A stretch of 64,000 nucleotides of DNA from assembly GCF_014647875.1 (NCBI RefSeq), contig NZ_BMQA01000027.1, positions 44,535 through 108,534 of the forward strand. Reading direction: 5' to 3'. Within the stretch, counting starts at the first letter, position 1, and the number at the start of each line of letters is the position of its first letter. Below are positions 1 to 9,060 of the stretch, piece after piece. A program made the position numbers and the translations under genes. The notes beneath the pieces were generated by a model, which saw nothing but the letters and a program-made list of their open reading frames with translations, searched no databases and was not told the origin of the DNA. The stretch comes from Streptomyces brasiliensis. GTDB lineage: Bacteria > Actinomycetota > Actinomycetes > Streptomycetales > Streptomycetaceae.

Positions 1-1101
1 CTTCATGAACGTACGGATCGCGGTCGGCGCCGTGTAGAGGATCGTGACGCCGTACTTCTGCACGATCTCCCAGAAGCGGCCCTGGTGCGGGGTGTCCGGC
101 GTGCCCTCGTACATGACCTGGGTCGCGCCGTTGGCCAGCGGCCCGTACACGATGTACGAGTGGCCGGTCACCCAGCCGACGTCGGCCGTGCACCAGTAGA
201 CGTCCGTCTCCGGCTTGAGGTCGAAGACCGCGTGGTGGGTGTACGCCACCTGGGTGAGATAGCCGCCCGAGGTGTGCAGGATGCCCTTCGGCTTACCCGT
301 CGTACCCGACGTGTAGAGGATGAACAGCGGGTGCTCCGCCTCGAACGCCTCCGGCGTGTGCTCGGCGGACTGCCGCTCCAGGATCTCGTGCCACCACACG
401 TCCCGCTCGTCGTTCCAGGCGACGTCCTGGCCCGTGCGGCGGACGACGAGCACGTGCTCCACGTTGTCCACGCGCGCGATCGCCTCGTCCACGGCCGGCT
501 TGAGCGCGGACGGCTTGCCGCGCCGCCAGCCGCCGTCGGAGGTGATGACGACCTTGGCGTCGGCGTCCTGGATACGGGTCGCGAGCGCGTCCGCCGAGAA
601 GCCGCCGAAGACCACCGAGTGCGCGGCACCGATCCGGGCACAGGCCAGCATCGCGATCGCGGTCTCGGGGATCATCGGCATGTAGATCGCGACCCGGTCA
701 CCGGTCCGCACTCCCAGCTCGAGCAGGGCGTTCGCGGCGCGCGAGACCTCGTCCTTCAGCTCGGCGTAAGTGATCGCGCGGCTGTCGCCGGGCTCGCCCT
801 CGAAGTGGATGGCCACCCGCTCGCCGAGTCCCGCCTCGACATGCCGGTCCACGCAGTTGTAGGCGACGTTCAGTGTGCCGTCCTTGAACCACTTGGCGAA
901 CGGCGGGTTCGACCAGTCCAGCGTCTCGGTGGGCTCGGTGGCCCAGGTCAGGCGGCGGGCCTGCTCGGCCCAGAAGCCGAGCCTGTCAGCCTTGGCCTGT
1001 TCATACGCCTCTGCCGTGACGTTGGCGTTCGCGGCCAGCTCGGCGGGGGGCGCGAACCTGCGCTCTTCCTTGAGCAGGTTGGCCAGGCTTTCGTTGCTCA
1101 C
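1..1101 (-). CDS. acs: Acetyl-CoA synthetase (AMP-forming), 3' end beyond window
   Basis: This enzyme activates acetate with ATP and CoA to acetyl-CoA through acetyl-AMP. The visible 367 residues are the N-terminal part of a protein that is normally about 650 residues long; the rest lies left of base 1. The reading begins MSNESLANLLKEERRF from a GTG at 1101 with a GGGAGA ribosome binding site just upstream, and an ATG slightly earlier is followed at once by a stop in its own frame. The adenylate-forming core motif YTSGTTGKPKG lies near residue 265, and the acetyl-CoA synthetase signatures WSNPPFAKWF, VVFGGFSADAL and DVGWVTGHSYIVYGPL are all present. Family assignment is firm. The gene faces away from its 608-base upstream gap. 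Confidence 0.95.
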   Translation of the reverse strand, partial: MSNESLANLLKEERRFAPPAELAANANVTAEAYEQAKADRLGFWAEQARRLTWATEPTETLDWSNPPFAKWFKDGTLNVAYNCVDRHVEAGLGERVAIHFEGEPGDSRAITYAELKDEVSRAANALLELGVRTGDRVAIYMPMIPETAIAMLACARIGAAHSVVFGGFSADALATRIQDADAKVVITSDGGWRRGKPSALKPAVDEAIARVDNVEHVLVVRRTGQDVAWNDERDVWWHEILERQSAEHTPEAFEAEHPLFILYTSGTTGKPKGILHTSGGYLTQVAYTHHAVFDLKPETDVYWCTADVGWVTGHSYIVYGPLANGATQVMYEGTPDTPHQGRFWEIVQKYGVTILYTAPTAIRTFMK

Positions 1102-1709
1102 GACATCTCCCTTTCGAAGGGTGTCCGTTGTGTCCCAGGCCACAGCTCATCAGACCCGGGGGCCCGATGACAAGGGCCGACCCGAAATTGGTTTAGACCT
1201 CTTTGCGTGATCGGGGCCACCTGTACCCACGGACGCCACGCAACCCGAGTTCAGCCCTGTGACGAGGCCCACCGGCACGAGGGCACGGCGTCTCGTGTTC
1301 GGCGGCGGGCGACCCCGGCTCTCCGAAGAGTTCTACCGGCGCCACACGGACACACCGCCGCGCCGCCCGGCGTGTCGCGGACACCGGCCCATTTGCGCAG
1401 GGGCGGGGGCGGGGGCGGGGGCTCGGCGCGGCCGCCAGCCGCTGGGCAACCGCACCCCAAGGACCGTACGTGCCGTCGGCAGCCGCAAGGTCCCCCGACG
1501 GTAGGCCGGCCCGTCGACCGCACGCCCGTCGGCAGCCGCAAGGCCCCCGACCGCACGCGGGGCCGATCGACAGGTCGCCCGCCGGCCCACTGACAGCACG
1601 CCCACCGGCCGTAGGGCCCACCTGCCGCACGCCCGACGTCCACTTCCCCGCAAGGCTCGCCACAAGCCGGGCTCGTCTCAGGCGGGGCTCGCGTCGGGTC
1701 GGGCCCACC
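1102..1709. other. Intergenic region with short direct repeats and a G-rich tract
   Basis: I see no convincing gene in these 608 bases. The stretch holds a pure GGGGGC-type tract at about 1399-1425 and two copies of CCGTCGGCAGCCGCAAGG (1473-1490 and 1526-1543) followed by similar cytosine-rich runs. Open frames exist on both strands, but they are the usual high-GC artefacts built from these repeats. The promoter of the acetyl-CoA synthetase gene must lie in the left part. Confidence 0.5.
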
Positions 1710-2573
1710 TCAGGCCGGGCTCGGTACCTCCTCCGTGCCCGTCACGTGCTCGAACACCTTGTCCTCGTCCGCTCCGGCGAGCAGATACGCCTGCGCCTCG
1801 CCCACGTGGAAGTACATCCCGTGCAGCTCCAGCGCACCCTCCGCCTGCGCCCGCGCCACCGAGCCGTGGGCGCGCAGGTGTGCCAACTGCTGGACCACGT
1901 TGGTCAGACAGAGCTGCTCCACCGTGTCGGCGGCAGCCCGACCGGCCAGCCGTGCCCAGGAGCCGCTGTCGCCGGCCAACCGCTCCAGGCTCGGCAGCCC
2001 GTGCCGCAGCCACCGCTCGAGGGGCGTCCGCCCCTCCTGGGGCGCGGAGTTGAGCAGCGCCTGCATGGCCCCGCATCCGGAGTGCCCGCACACCGTGATG
2101 GACCGCACCTTCAGCACGTCCACCGCGTACTCGATCGCGGCGGCCACCGAGTCGTCCCCACTCTCCTCGCCCGGCAGCGGCACCAGGTTGCCGACATTGC
2201 GGACGACGAACAGGTCACCGGGACCGCTGGAGGTGATCATCGACGTGACGAGGCGTGAGTCGGCGCAGGTGAGGAACAGCTGCGACGGCCGCTGCCCCTC
2301 CCGCGCCAGCCGCGCCAGCTCACCCCGTACCAAGGGCGCGGTGTTGCGCTGGAACGCGCTGATGCCACGGGCGAGTTCCTGACTGCCGCTGCGGCAGCGG
2401 CAGTGGGTTCGGCATTGGTGTCGGTGCTGATGCCGGCGCCGGTGTCGCGCGGACCGTCCAGGCGTTCGGCACTGCCAGGCTCCGGTTGCCCGGTCGTACC
2501 GCCCCCAGGCCGACCGCCGGGCGGCATGTCGCACTGGTGGTTGCGCCACGGTGTCCAAGGTCGGCAGCGGCAC
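1710..2573 (-). CDS. Beta-carbonic anhydrase domain, frameshifted from the SulP transporter
   Basis: This frame encodes a beta-class carbonic anhydrase, which interconverts CO2 and bicarbonate using a Cys2His zinc site. The zinc motifs CADSR and VCGHSGCGAM are intact, and the domain reads cleanly from ELARGISAFQRN to the stop at 1710. The first roughly 55 codons of the frame (2404-2573) are not carbonic-anhydrase-like and belong to the neighbouring frame. In Streptomyces this domain is usually the C-terminal half of a single SulP-carbonic anhydrase fusion. Here it is one frame away from the SulP part, with the switch falling at a perfect 23-base palindrome (2382-2404). It may be a mutation, a sequencing error at a hairpin, or less likely a separately translated enzyme. 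I see no ribosome binding site near the domain start. Confidence 0.8.
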   Translation of the reverse strand: MPLPTLDTVAQPPVRHAARRSAWGRYDRATGAWQCRTPGRSARHRRRHQHRHQCRTHCRCRSGSQELARGISAFQRNTAPLVRGELARLAREGQRPSQLFLTCADSRLVTSMITSSGPGDLFVVRNVGNLVPLPGEESGDDSVAAAIEYAVDVLKVRSITVCGHSGCGAMQALLNSAPQEGRTPLERWLRHGLPSLERLAGDSGSWARLAGRAAADTVEQLCLTNVVQQLAHLRAHGSVARAQAEGALELHGMYFHVGEAQAYLLAGADEDKVFEHVTGTEEVPSPA

Positions 2574-4180
2574 TCGGTCGAAGCTGTCGGCTCGCTGGTC
2601 CGCAGCCCGGTTCGGCAGCCGGTCAGCTCGACGGTGCCGCCCTGCTTGGTGTGCGCGGTGCGCCAGTCCTGCAGTGACTCGTACGCCGCGTGGTCCATGA
2701 ACGAACCGTCAAACTCCACGACGACGTGGGCGCCTTGGGGTACGAGATGCAGGGACCGGCTGAGGCGGGGCACGGCGAGGAACGTCAACTGGCCTCTTAC
2801 ATGGACGTGATGGACTCCTTCCTTCTCTTTGTGCGTGATACGGGTGCGGGCGAGGCGGTTCAGAGCGACGCCGACGGCCACGGCGACACCGAGCGCCACG
2901 CCCTCGAGGACGCCGAGGAACACCACGCCGAGTGTGGTGACGGCGTACACCAGCACTTCTCTGTGGCGAGTCACCGTGCGGATGTGGTGCAGGGACACCA
3001 TCTGGATGCCGACGGCCATCACCAGGGCGGCGAGTGAGGCGAGCGGGATGAGATCCAGGATCGGGACCATCAGCAGCGCGGCGACTACTACGAGAACGCC
3101 GTGCAGCATCGCGGAGTTCCGGCTCACGGCACCGGATTGCACATTCGCCGCGCTGCGCACCGCGACCCCGGTGACGGGCAGTCCGCCGAGTGCTCCGGAC
3201 ACGATGTTGGCGAGGCCCTGCCCGCGCAGTTCCCGGTCCAGGTCCGAGCGAGGAACCGGCGGTCCGCCGCGGGCGGCCGTCAGCTTGTCGACGGCGACGG
3301 CGGACAGCAGCGACTCCACGCCCGCGACCAGAGTGATGGTCAGGACGGCCGCCGCGATGCCCAGCACCGGGCCCTCGGGCAGCTGCGGAAGAGCGTGGTT
3401 GGACCACGAGGGCAGATCGACGCGGGCCAGGCGCAGACCGGCGAACGAGGTGATGGCGGTGGCCGTGGCGACGGCGACCAGGGCGGCCGGGATCTTGCGT
3501 GCGGCACGACCGGAATGCCCTGGGATGCGCGGCCAGGCCAGCAGCACGAGCACGGTCAGCGCGCTCGTCGACACCGCCCCTGGATGAAGGGCGGCCAACT
3601 GGGCGGGCAGTGCGAGGGCGTTGTCGAGGACGGAGCTCTGCGGAGTGCCGCCGAGGACGATGTGCAGCTGGGCGACGGCGATGGTGACGCCGATGCCGGC
3701 GAGCATGCCGTGCACGACGGCGGGGCTGACTGCGAGGGCGGAGCGGGCCACGCGCAGGCAGCCCAGGCCGAGTTGGGCAAGGCCGGCGAGGACGGTGATG
3801 GCGCACGTCGTACGCCACCCGTACTGGTGGATCAAGTCGGCGGTGACGACCGTGAGGCCCGCGGCGGGGCCGCTGACCTGGAGTGGGCAGCCGCCGAGGC
3901 GCCCGGCGACGAGCCCGCCGACGGCCGTGGCGACCAGGCCTGCCTGGAGCGGGGCGCCGGTGGCGAGGGCGATGCCGAGGGACAGCGGCAGAGCGATCAG
4001 GAAGACGGCGATCGCGGCGGATACGTCGGCGCTCGCGATCTCCCGGAGGCGTCGGGGCGGTGTGGGGGGCGGACTGTGCGGGGGGTGGGTTCGTTTCGTA
4101 CGGGTCGGGTTGGTGGTGCGGAGCCCGACGGCTCGGATGAGCCCGAGGGCTTGGGATCGGGTGTGGACGCAGGCTGACAA
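2237..4180 (-). CDS. SulP-family anion transporter (N-terminal part of SulP-CA fusion)
   Basis: This is a SulP-family membrane transporter, probably for bicarbonate given the attached carbonic anhydrase. After a proline- and arginine-rich N-terminus the first membrane segment starts near VSAAIAVFLIALPLSLGIA, followed by the family motif VSGPAAGLTVV and about ten more hydrophobic segments. A STAS-like domain follows (LTFLAVPRLSRSL to HVVVEFDGSFMDHAAYESL). The recognisable protein continues to about 2405; the tail to 2237 is carbonic anhydrase DNA read in the wrong frame. The start at 4180 is a TTG and is uncertain, because the segment before the first helix has no ATG. Transporter identity is firm. 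Whether the fusion is functional depends on whether the frameshift is real. Confidence 0.85.
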   Translation of the reverse strand: MSACVHTRSQALGLIRAVGLRTTNPTRTKRTHPPHSPPPTPPRRLREIASADVSAAIAVFLIALPLSLGIALATGAPLQAGLVATAVGGLVAGRLGGCPLQVSGPAAGLTVVTADLIHQYGWRTTCAITVLAGLAQLGLGCLRVARSALAVSPAVVHGMLAGIGVTIAVAQLHIVLGGTPQSSVLDNALALPAQLAALHPGAVSTSALTVLVLLAWPRIPGHSGRAARKIPAALVAVATATAITSFAGLRLARVDLPSWSNHALPQLPEGPVLGIAAAVLTITLVAGVESLLSAVAVDKLTAARGGPPVPRSDLDRELRGQGLANIVSGALGGLPVTGVAVRSAANVQSGAVSRNSAMLHGVLVVVAALLMVPILDLIPLASLAALVMAVGIQMVSLHHIRTVTRHREVLVYAVTTLGVVFLGVLEGVALGVAVAVGVALNRLARTRITHKEKEGVHHVHVRGQLTFLAVPRLSRSLHLVPQGAHVVVEFDGSFMDHAAYESLQDWRTAHTKQGGTVELTGCRTGLRTSEPTASTECRCRPWTPWRNHQCDMPPGGRPGGGTTGQPEPGSAERLDGPRDTGAGISTDTNAEPTAAAAAAVRNSPVASARSSATPRPWYGVSWRGWRGRGSGRRSCSSPAPTHASSRR

Positions 4181-4517
4181 GTTTCCCGTCTCCTCCGGGG
4201 CGGCGCGGTCGCGGTAGCAGTGGTCCCCCGTCGGCGACGGGGTTGTGGGCGCGGCCGTGGGTCACGACGTGCAGCGGCGGGATGAATCAACGCTCGGTAA
4301 ATGAATCGTAATGCAGAGTAAAGGCCAAGCTTGGGCTATAGGGGCAAATGGGGCACTAATTCACTCACTGGGATGAAGTGACCATTTCATCGGCTTGTCG
4401 TAATAACTCCTTCTCGGTCACATGCGACCTTGGCGGCGCTGTCGGCACAAACCGGCACATCACCAGAAAACGCCCTCGTCAGCGTTTGCCTGAGAGAAGG
4501 AAGAAGGTGGGCGGAAC
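4181..4517. other. Divergent intergenic region
   Basis: This 337-base gap separates the divergently transcribed SulP and lipoprotein genes and is notably AT-rich around 4290-4440 for this genome, as expected for promoters. A small inverted repeat GATGAA-N8-TTCATC lies at about 4371-4390. I can assign no defined promoter pair or riboswitch. Confidence 0.4.
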
Positions 4518-5783
4518 ATGGCCGCCACCCAGAGGATCGCCGTGGGCGCCATGGTCGCCGCGGCCTGTGCCGCGTCGCTCGCCGGTTGTGCGACCGGCTC
4601 CAGTGGTTCCGAGAAAAGAGCGTCAGGCCCGCAGAATGGAGCGCCGGCGCCCAAGAGCGTGGTCCGTCTGATCGGTGACGGTTCCACCGCGTACACCGGG
4701 GCGCAGCCGCACCTGCCCCGTCCGGAGCGGCTCAAGCCCGGCCAGAAGCCCCCGCAGTTCGTGGTGTTCTCGTGGGACGGCTCGGGCGAGGACAGCCAGA
4801 AGCTGTTCTCCCACTTCCGCAAGGTCGCCAAGGACAACAACGGGAACATGACGTTCTTCCTCAGCGGCCTCTACATGCTGCCGGAGGAGAAGCGCGACCT
4901 CTACCACCCCCCGCAGCACTCACCGGGCCGCTCCGAGATCGGCTTCAACGACGAGAAGGGCATCACCGACACCGTCAAGCAGCTCCGGCTGGCCTGGCTG
5001 GAGGGCAATGAGGTCGGCACCCACTTCAACGGCCACTTCTGCGGCACCGACGGCGGCGTCGGCCAGTGGTCGGTGGAGGACTGGAAGAGCGAGATCGCCC
5101 AGGCCAAGCAGTTCGTGAAGAGCTGGAAGACCAACACCGGCCTGACGAAGGAGGCACCGCTGCCCTTCGACTACGACAAGGAGCTCATCGGCGCCCGTAC
5201 CCCCTGCCTGGAGGGGCAGAAGAACTTCATGAAGGCGGCCAGCGAACTGGGCTTCCGCTATGACACCAGCGGCGTCGACAACCAGGTCTGGCCCAAGAAG
5301 AAGGAGGGCCTGTGGGACCTGTCGATGCAGCTCGTGCCCTTCCCCGGGCACACCTATGAACAGCTGACCATGGACTACAACTTCATGGTCAGCCAGTCCG
5401 GTACCTCGACCCAGGGCGACCCCGACAAGTACGGCTACTGGGGCGACCAGATGCGGGACGGCCTGCTCAAGGGCTTCCAACGGGCATACGACGGCAACCG
5501 CGCCCCGCTGGTCATCGGCAACCACTTCGAGTCCTGGAACGGCGGCACCTATATGCGTGCCATCGAGGAGGTCGTCCAGCAGGTGTGCAACAAGCCCGAG
5601 GTGCGCTGCGTGTCCTTCCACCAGCTCGCCGACTGGCTGGACGCCCAGGACCCGCAGACCCTGGCCAAGCTGCGCACCCTGGAGGTCGGCGAGGCACCCA
5701 AGCAGGGCTGGGCGTCCTTCCTGTCTGGACGTCCTGCCCCGGCCCCGAAGGGGGTGCCGGGGGCGCCGGCCGTCAGGCGGTAG
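4518..5783 (+). CDS. Secreted lipoprotein, polysaccharide-deacetylase-like
   Basis: The N-terminus has a lipoprotein signal peptide ending in the lipobox LAGC near residue 24, so the protein should be anchored outside the membrane. The mature 400-residue domain starts with FVVFSWDGSGED and contains MTFFLSGLYML, NEVGTHFNGHFCG and PLVIGNHFESWNGG. This layout (early DG, later HxxxH-like histidines, and a conserved RTP-type segment ARTPCLEGQKNF) resembles the NodB polysaccharide deacetylase fold. The substrate is unknown; peptidoglycan or another cell-wall glycan is possible. The ATG at 4518 follows AAGGAAGAAGGTGGGCGG. It stands alone between a divergent transporter and a convergent ATPase gene whose stop lies 4 bases after this one. 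The fold assignment is moderately sure; enzymatic activity is inference. Confidence 0.75.
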   Translation: MAATQRIAVGAMVAAACAASLAGCATGSSGSEKRASGPQNGAPAPKSVVRLIGDGSTAYTGAQPHLPRPERLKPGQKPPQFVVFSWDGSGEDSQKLFSHFRKVAKDNNGNMTFFLSGLYMLPEEKRDLYHPPQHSPGRSEIGFNDEKGITDTVKQLRLAWLEGNEVGTHFNGHFCGTDGGVGQWSVEDWKSEIAQAKQFVKSWKTNTGLTKEAPLPFDYDKELIGARTPCLEGQKNFMKAASELGFRYDTSGVDNQVWPKKKEGLWDLSMQLVPFPGHTYEQLTMDYNFMVSQSGTSTQGDPDKYGYWGDQMRDGLLKGFQRAYDGNRAPLVIGNHFESWNGGTYMRAIEEVVQQVCNKPEVRCVSFHQLADWLDAQDPQTLAKLRTLEVGEAPKQGWASFLSGRPAPAPKGVPGAPAVRR

Positions 5784-5787
5784 CCGG

Positions 5788-6768
5788 TCAGACGGGGGCA
5801 GCGACGCCTTCGCCGAGGACGAATGCGGGGTCGACCTGCGCCGCCAGGTCGGCCCCGGTGCGTTCGTTGCCCCAGGCCTCGGCGTTCCTCAGATGGAAGT
5901 GCACCATCTGGCGCGTGTAGCGCTCCCAGTCGCGCAGCTCGTACGTCGCGTCGGCGGCGACCCGTAGCAGCCGCAGGGCACGGCGGTTGGCGTCCTCCAG
6001 GAGCTCGAACCGCGGTGGCCTGCCCTTCTCCATGGAGCGCACCCAGTCCGATTGCCCGACCGTCAGGAGCAGGTCCTCCCCGACCTCCGCGCGGAGGAAG
6101 TCGATGTCGTCCTGCCCCTGCACCTTGTTGCCGACGACCTTGAGGACGACCCCGAAGTCACTGGCGTACTCCTTGTACTGGCGATAGACGGAGACCCCCT
6201 TCCGGGTCGGCTCGGCGACGAGGAACGTGATGTCGAAGCGGGTGAACAGGCCAGAGGCGAACGAGTCCGAGCCCGCGGTCATGTCGACCACCACGTACTC
6301 GTCGCGGGTGTCGACGAGGTGGTTCAGGAACAGCTCCACCGCTCCCGTCTTGGAGTGGTAGCAGGCGACCCCCAGGTCGGCGTCCGTGAAGGGCCCGGTG
6401 ACCATCAAACGGACGGCGCCGCCGTCGAGTTCCACCGGCCGCGCGCAGGCGTCGTACACCGGATTGGGCTCCCGCACCCCGACCAGACGCGAGCCCTCGC
6501 CGGGCGGGGTCGTCTTGATCATCGTTGCGGCCGAGGAGATGCGCGGGTTGGAGCCGCGCAGGTAGTCCTTGATCAGCGACAGCCGCTCGCCCATCGCGGG
6601 CAGCGCGGCCGCCTGCGCGTCGTCCAGCCCGAGGGCCGCGCCCAGGTGCTGGTTGATGTCGGCGTCGATGGCGACGACCGCCGCGCCGGCGGCCGCGAGA
6701 TGGCGGATGAAGAGGGAGGAGAGCGTGGTCTTGCCGCTGCCGCCCTTTCCGACGAAAGCAATTTTCAT
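5788..6768 (-). CDS. ParA/CooC-like ATP-binding protein
   Basis: This 326-residue P-loop ATPase begins MKIAFVGKGGSGKTTLSSLF, a deviant Walker A with the signature lysine of the SIMIBI/MinD class, followed by the switch-type motif AIDADINQHLG and later VVVDMTAGSDSFASGLF. It most resembles CooC-type ATPases that help load metal centres, but no metal enzyme sits beside it, so the partner is unknown. I start at the ATG at 6768; an in-frame ATG seven codons earlier is also possible and neither has a good ribosome binding site. It is divergent from the Fic-like gene, with a 99-base shared promoter region. Streptomyces genomes carry it here as a conserved ATP-binding protein. Confidence 0.8.
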   Translation of the reverse strand: MKIAFVGKGGSGKTTLSSLFIRHLAAAGAAVVAIDADINQHLGAALGLDDAQAAALPAMGERLSLIKDYLRGSNPRISSAATMIKTTPPGEGSRLVGVREPNPVYDACARPVELDGGAVRLMVTGPFTDADLGVACYHSKTGAVELFLNHLVDTRDEYVVVDMTAGSDSFASGLFTRFDITFLVAEPTRKGVSVYRQYKEYASDFGVVLKVVGNKVQGQDDIDFLRAEVGEDLLLTVGQSDWVRSMEKGRPPRFELLEDANRRALRLLRVAADATYELRDWERYTRQMVHFHLRNAEAWGNERTGADLAAQVDPAFVLGEGVAAPV

Positions 6769-6867
6769 GTTCACGAAGAGTAGTCGCATGATTGCCGTAC
6801 GTGTCAGTGAAGTGAAGAAGACCACTCCTTCGTGGGGTGGGGCCGCGAGGTGCGTAGGGTCGTACTC

Positions 6868-7692
6868 ATGAGTACGACAGGCGCGACCGCCGATCCGCTC
6901 GCCGCCCTGGGCTTGTTGCCCGGTGTGGCCGACTCCGTGGAATCCGTGCGCAAGGCTGTGGACCGGGTCTACGGGCACCGGATCATGCGGCGGCGCAGCA
7001 ACGAGATCACCTCCGAGGCGGCCCTGCGTGGCGCCCGGGGCTCCGCCGCGCTGTCCGGCGCCGACTGGGCCCTGGAGGAGGTGCGGCGGCGCACCGACTT
7101 CAGCGTCGATGACGAGGCGCGCGTCATGGGTGCCGCCCTGCGGCTGACCGCAGAAGCGGGCCAACTGCTTTCCATCTGGCGGCAGTCGCCGCTGCGGGTG
7201 CTGGCCCGGCTGCACCTGGTGGCCGCCGCGAGCGACGAGGACGAGGTCGGCCGGCCACGGCGTTCCGGCGAACGGGTCGACGAGCCCTTCGTGGAGCTGC
7301 CGCTGCCGGAGGCCGACGAGGTGTCCGGCCGGCTGGAGGGCCTGTCGCAGCTGATCATCGCGGGGAGTTCCGCGCCTGCACTGGTGGCGGCGGCCGTCGT
7401 GCACGGCGAGCTGCTCGCGCTGCGCCCCTTCGCCTCCCACAACGGCCTCGTCGCGCGCGCGGCCGCTCGGATCGTCCTGGTCGGCAGCGGCCTCGACCCG
7501 AAGTCGGTCTGCCCGGCCGAGGTGGGGCACGCCGAACTGGGCCGCGCGGCATATCTGACGGCCCTCGACGGCTATGCGTCCGGCACTCCGGAGGGCATGG
7601 GGGCCTGGATCGCCCACTGCGGCAGGGCTGTCGAACTGGGTGCGCGCGAGTCGACGGCGGTGTGCGAGGCGCTGCAGCGGGGTGCGGCCTGA
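6868..7692 (+). CDS. Fic/DOC-family-like protein
   Basis: This 274-residue cytosolic protein has a Fic-like core near residues 180-205: HGELLALRPFASHNGLVARAAAR, here given in two parts as HGELLALRPF and ASHNGLVARAAAR, aligns with the HPFx(D/E)GNGRxxR motif of Fic enzymes. The leading histidine is replaced by arginine and GNGR is degraded to HNGL. It may therefore not transfer AMP, although annotators often call this Streptomyces family oxidoreductase or Fic protein. The start ATG at 6868 begins MSTTGATADPLAALGLLPG; an upstream in-frame start at 6832 would add 12 unlikely residues. A strong hairpin follows the stop. Function is unknown. Confidence 0.7.
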   Translation: MSTTGATADPLAALGLLPGVADSVESVRKAVDRVYGHRIMRRRSNEITSEAALRGARGSAALSGADWALEEVRRRTDFSVDDEARVMGAALRLTAEAGQLLSIWRQSPLRVLARLHLVAAASDEDEVGRPRRSGERVDEPFVELPLPEADEVSGRLEGLSQLIIAGSSAPALVAAAVVHGELLALRPFASHNGLVARAAARIVLVGSGLDPKSVCPAEVGHAELGRAAYLTALDGYASGTPEGMGAWIAHCGRAVELGARESTAVCEALQRGAA

Positions 7693-7708
7693 CGGTCCCG
7701 ACAGGGTT

Positions 7709-7736
7709 GCGGCGGTACGAGGATTCGTACCGCCGC
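7709..7736 (+). terminator. Hairpin terminator
   Basis: A perfect 12-bp stem with a GGAT loop begins 16 bases after the stop of the Fic-like gene. It has no U-tract, as is usual in Streptomyces. Confidence 0.75.
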
Positions 7737-8057
7737 TGGCATGTTCACCGGGTTACCAAGCGTCCTCGATATCTCGCCCATCAGGTCGGGAACTTTGCCC
7801 GTCACCTGGTGCGGCTGGCCCGTAATCGACGGGTCGACGTCGCGTGGGTGCCCGATGTCCATGCTCGGTCCGTGGGGCCAAATGCGCTCTAAAGGTGATC
7901 CTCTCGGATGTCCTTTGGTCTCGCGGGCCGCTGAATCCTTTCTACTGCAAGCCCGCGGCAAGCGAAACCCCTGGCCATGCTTCTTTACTTTTAGGTTCAA
8001 ACAGGGCTAAACGGGCGTCGATTTCGCGCGCGAGGCTCCGGACGGGTGAGTGCGCGC
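7737..8057. other. Convergent intergenic region without a recognised gene
   Basis: This 320-base stretch lies between two convergent genes and is less GC-biased than its flanks (for example 7905-8010). Short open frames cross it on both strands, but none has a ribosome binding site or recognisable product. I see no RNA gene. Confidence 0.4.
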
Positions 8058-8891
8058 TCAGGCCGCCGAACTCCGGCGCCGGTTGGCGTACCAGACGAGG
8101 CCGGCGGTGGCGGCCGCCGCTCCTATGGCGGCCGCCGCGACCAGGACGGGTCGCGGCGGCGCAGAGAACGTGGGCAGCCGCTGCTTGAGTCGCACCGGAC
8201 GGTGGAAGTCCAGAATCGGCCATCCACGCGCGAGTGCCTCGCGGCGCAGCGCGCGGTCCGGGTTCACCGCGTGCGGATGGCCGACGACCTCGAGCATCGG
8301 CAGATCGGTCGCCGAGTCGCTGTAGGCGAAGCAGCGGTCGAGGTCGTACCCCTCGGACGCGGCCAGCTCCTTGACCGCCTCGGCCTTCGTCGGGCCGTAG
8401 GCGTAGTACTCCACCTCTCCGGTGAAGCACCCGTCGTCGCCCACGACCATCCGGGTGGCCACCACCCGGTCCGCGCCGAGCAGTTCGCCGATCGGCTCGA
8501 CCACCTCGGCGCCCGACGTGGACACGATGACGACGTCACGCCCGGCCGTGTGGTGCTCCTCGATGAGGGAGGCGGCCTCGTCGTAGATGATCGGGTCGAT
8601 CAGGTCGTGCAGGGTCTCGGCGACGATCTCCCTCACCTGCTGGACGTTCCAGCCGCGGACGACCCGGGACAGGTACTCGCGCGTCCGCTCCATCTGGTCG
8701 TGGTCCATGCCGCCGACGAGGAAGACGAACTGGGCGTACGCGGTACGCAAGGCGGCCCTGCGGTTGATCAGCCCGCCTTGGTAGAAGGACTTGCTGAACG
8801 TGAGCGTGCTCGACTTCGCAATGACCGTCTTGTCCAGGTCAAAGAAGGCCGCTGTGCGGGGCAAGGAGTGGTTTTCCACGACCCCGAGCAT
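8058..8891 (-). CDS. HAD-superfamily IB phosphatase with C-terminal membrane anchor
   Basis: This is a haloacid dehalogenase superfamily hydrolase of subclass IB, the group that includes serine phosphatases and CicA. Motif I is FFDLDKTVI with the nucleophile aspartate, motif II is IVSTSG, and motif III/IV is AYSDSATDLPMLEVVGHP. The C-terminus carries a hydrophobic alanine-rich helix, VLVAAAAIGAAAATAGLVWY, then arginines, which predicts a tail anchor in the membrane. I start at the ATG at 8891 (MLGVVENHSLPRT); longer readings add unlikely residues. In S. coelicolor the equivalent gene next to the tad cluster has been annotated as morphological-differentiation-associated. The substrate is not known. 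The gene is divergent from the pilus operon. Confidence 0.85.
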   Translation of the reverse strand: MLGVVENHSLPRTAAFFDLDKTVIAKSSTLTFSKSFYQGGLINRRAALRTAYAQFVFLVGGMDHDQMERTREYLSRVVRGWNVQQVREIVAETLHDLIDPIIYDEAASLIEEHHTAGRDVVIVSTSGAEVVEPIGELLGADRVVATRMVVGDDGCFTGEVEYYAYGPTKAEAVKELAASEGYDLDRCFAYSDSATDLPMLEVVGHPHAVNPDRALRREALARGWPILDFHRPVRLKQRLPTFSAPPRPVLVAAAAIGAAAATAGLVWYANRRRSSAA

Positions 8892-9025
8892 AGGCGCCCA
8901 CCATTCGGCGTAAGGTGGGCGCGTGGGTTTGCCTGAGAAGGCTCTCGGGTACACCATGGAAGTCACGGATCGTTCGCGACCGTGCTAACCCGGTCCGACT
9001 CCTCCCCCCCCGAGTCGGCCGTGGG

Positions 9026-9060
9026 GACGACCCCCGCTCTCCCCCCCGGCGGGGGTCGTC
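9026..9060. terminator. GC-rich inverted repeat
   Basis: A perfect 12-bp stem (GACGACCCCCGC and its complement) encloses an 11-base C-rich loop. It lies upstream of both neighbouring divergent genes, so it may end a small or antisense transcript from 8920 onward, or block read-through into the pilus operon. Confidence 0.55.

Noticed and set aside
1193..1708. Overlapping open frames on both strands between acetyl-CoA synthetase and carbonic anhydrase
   Set aside because: Their residues come from G/C-rich repeats, they lack ribosome binding sites, and frames exist in every phase equally.
2382..2404. Programmed ribosomal frameshifting signal in the SulP-carbonic anhydrase gene
   Set aside because: There is a hairpin but I see no slippery heptamer, and relatives have one continuous frame; mutation or sequencing error is more likely.
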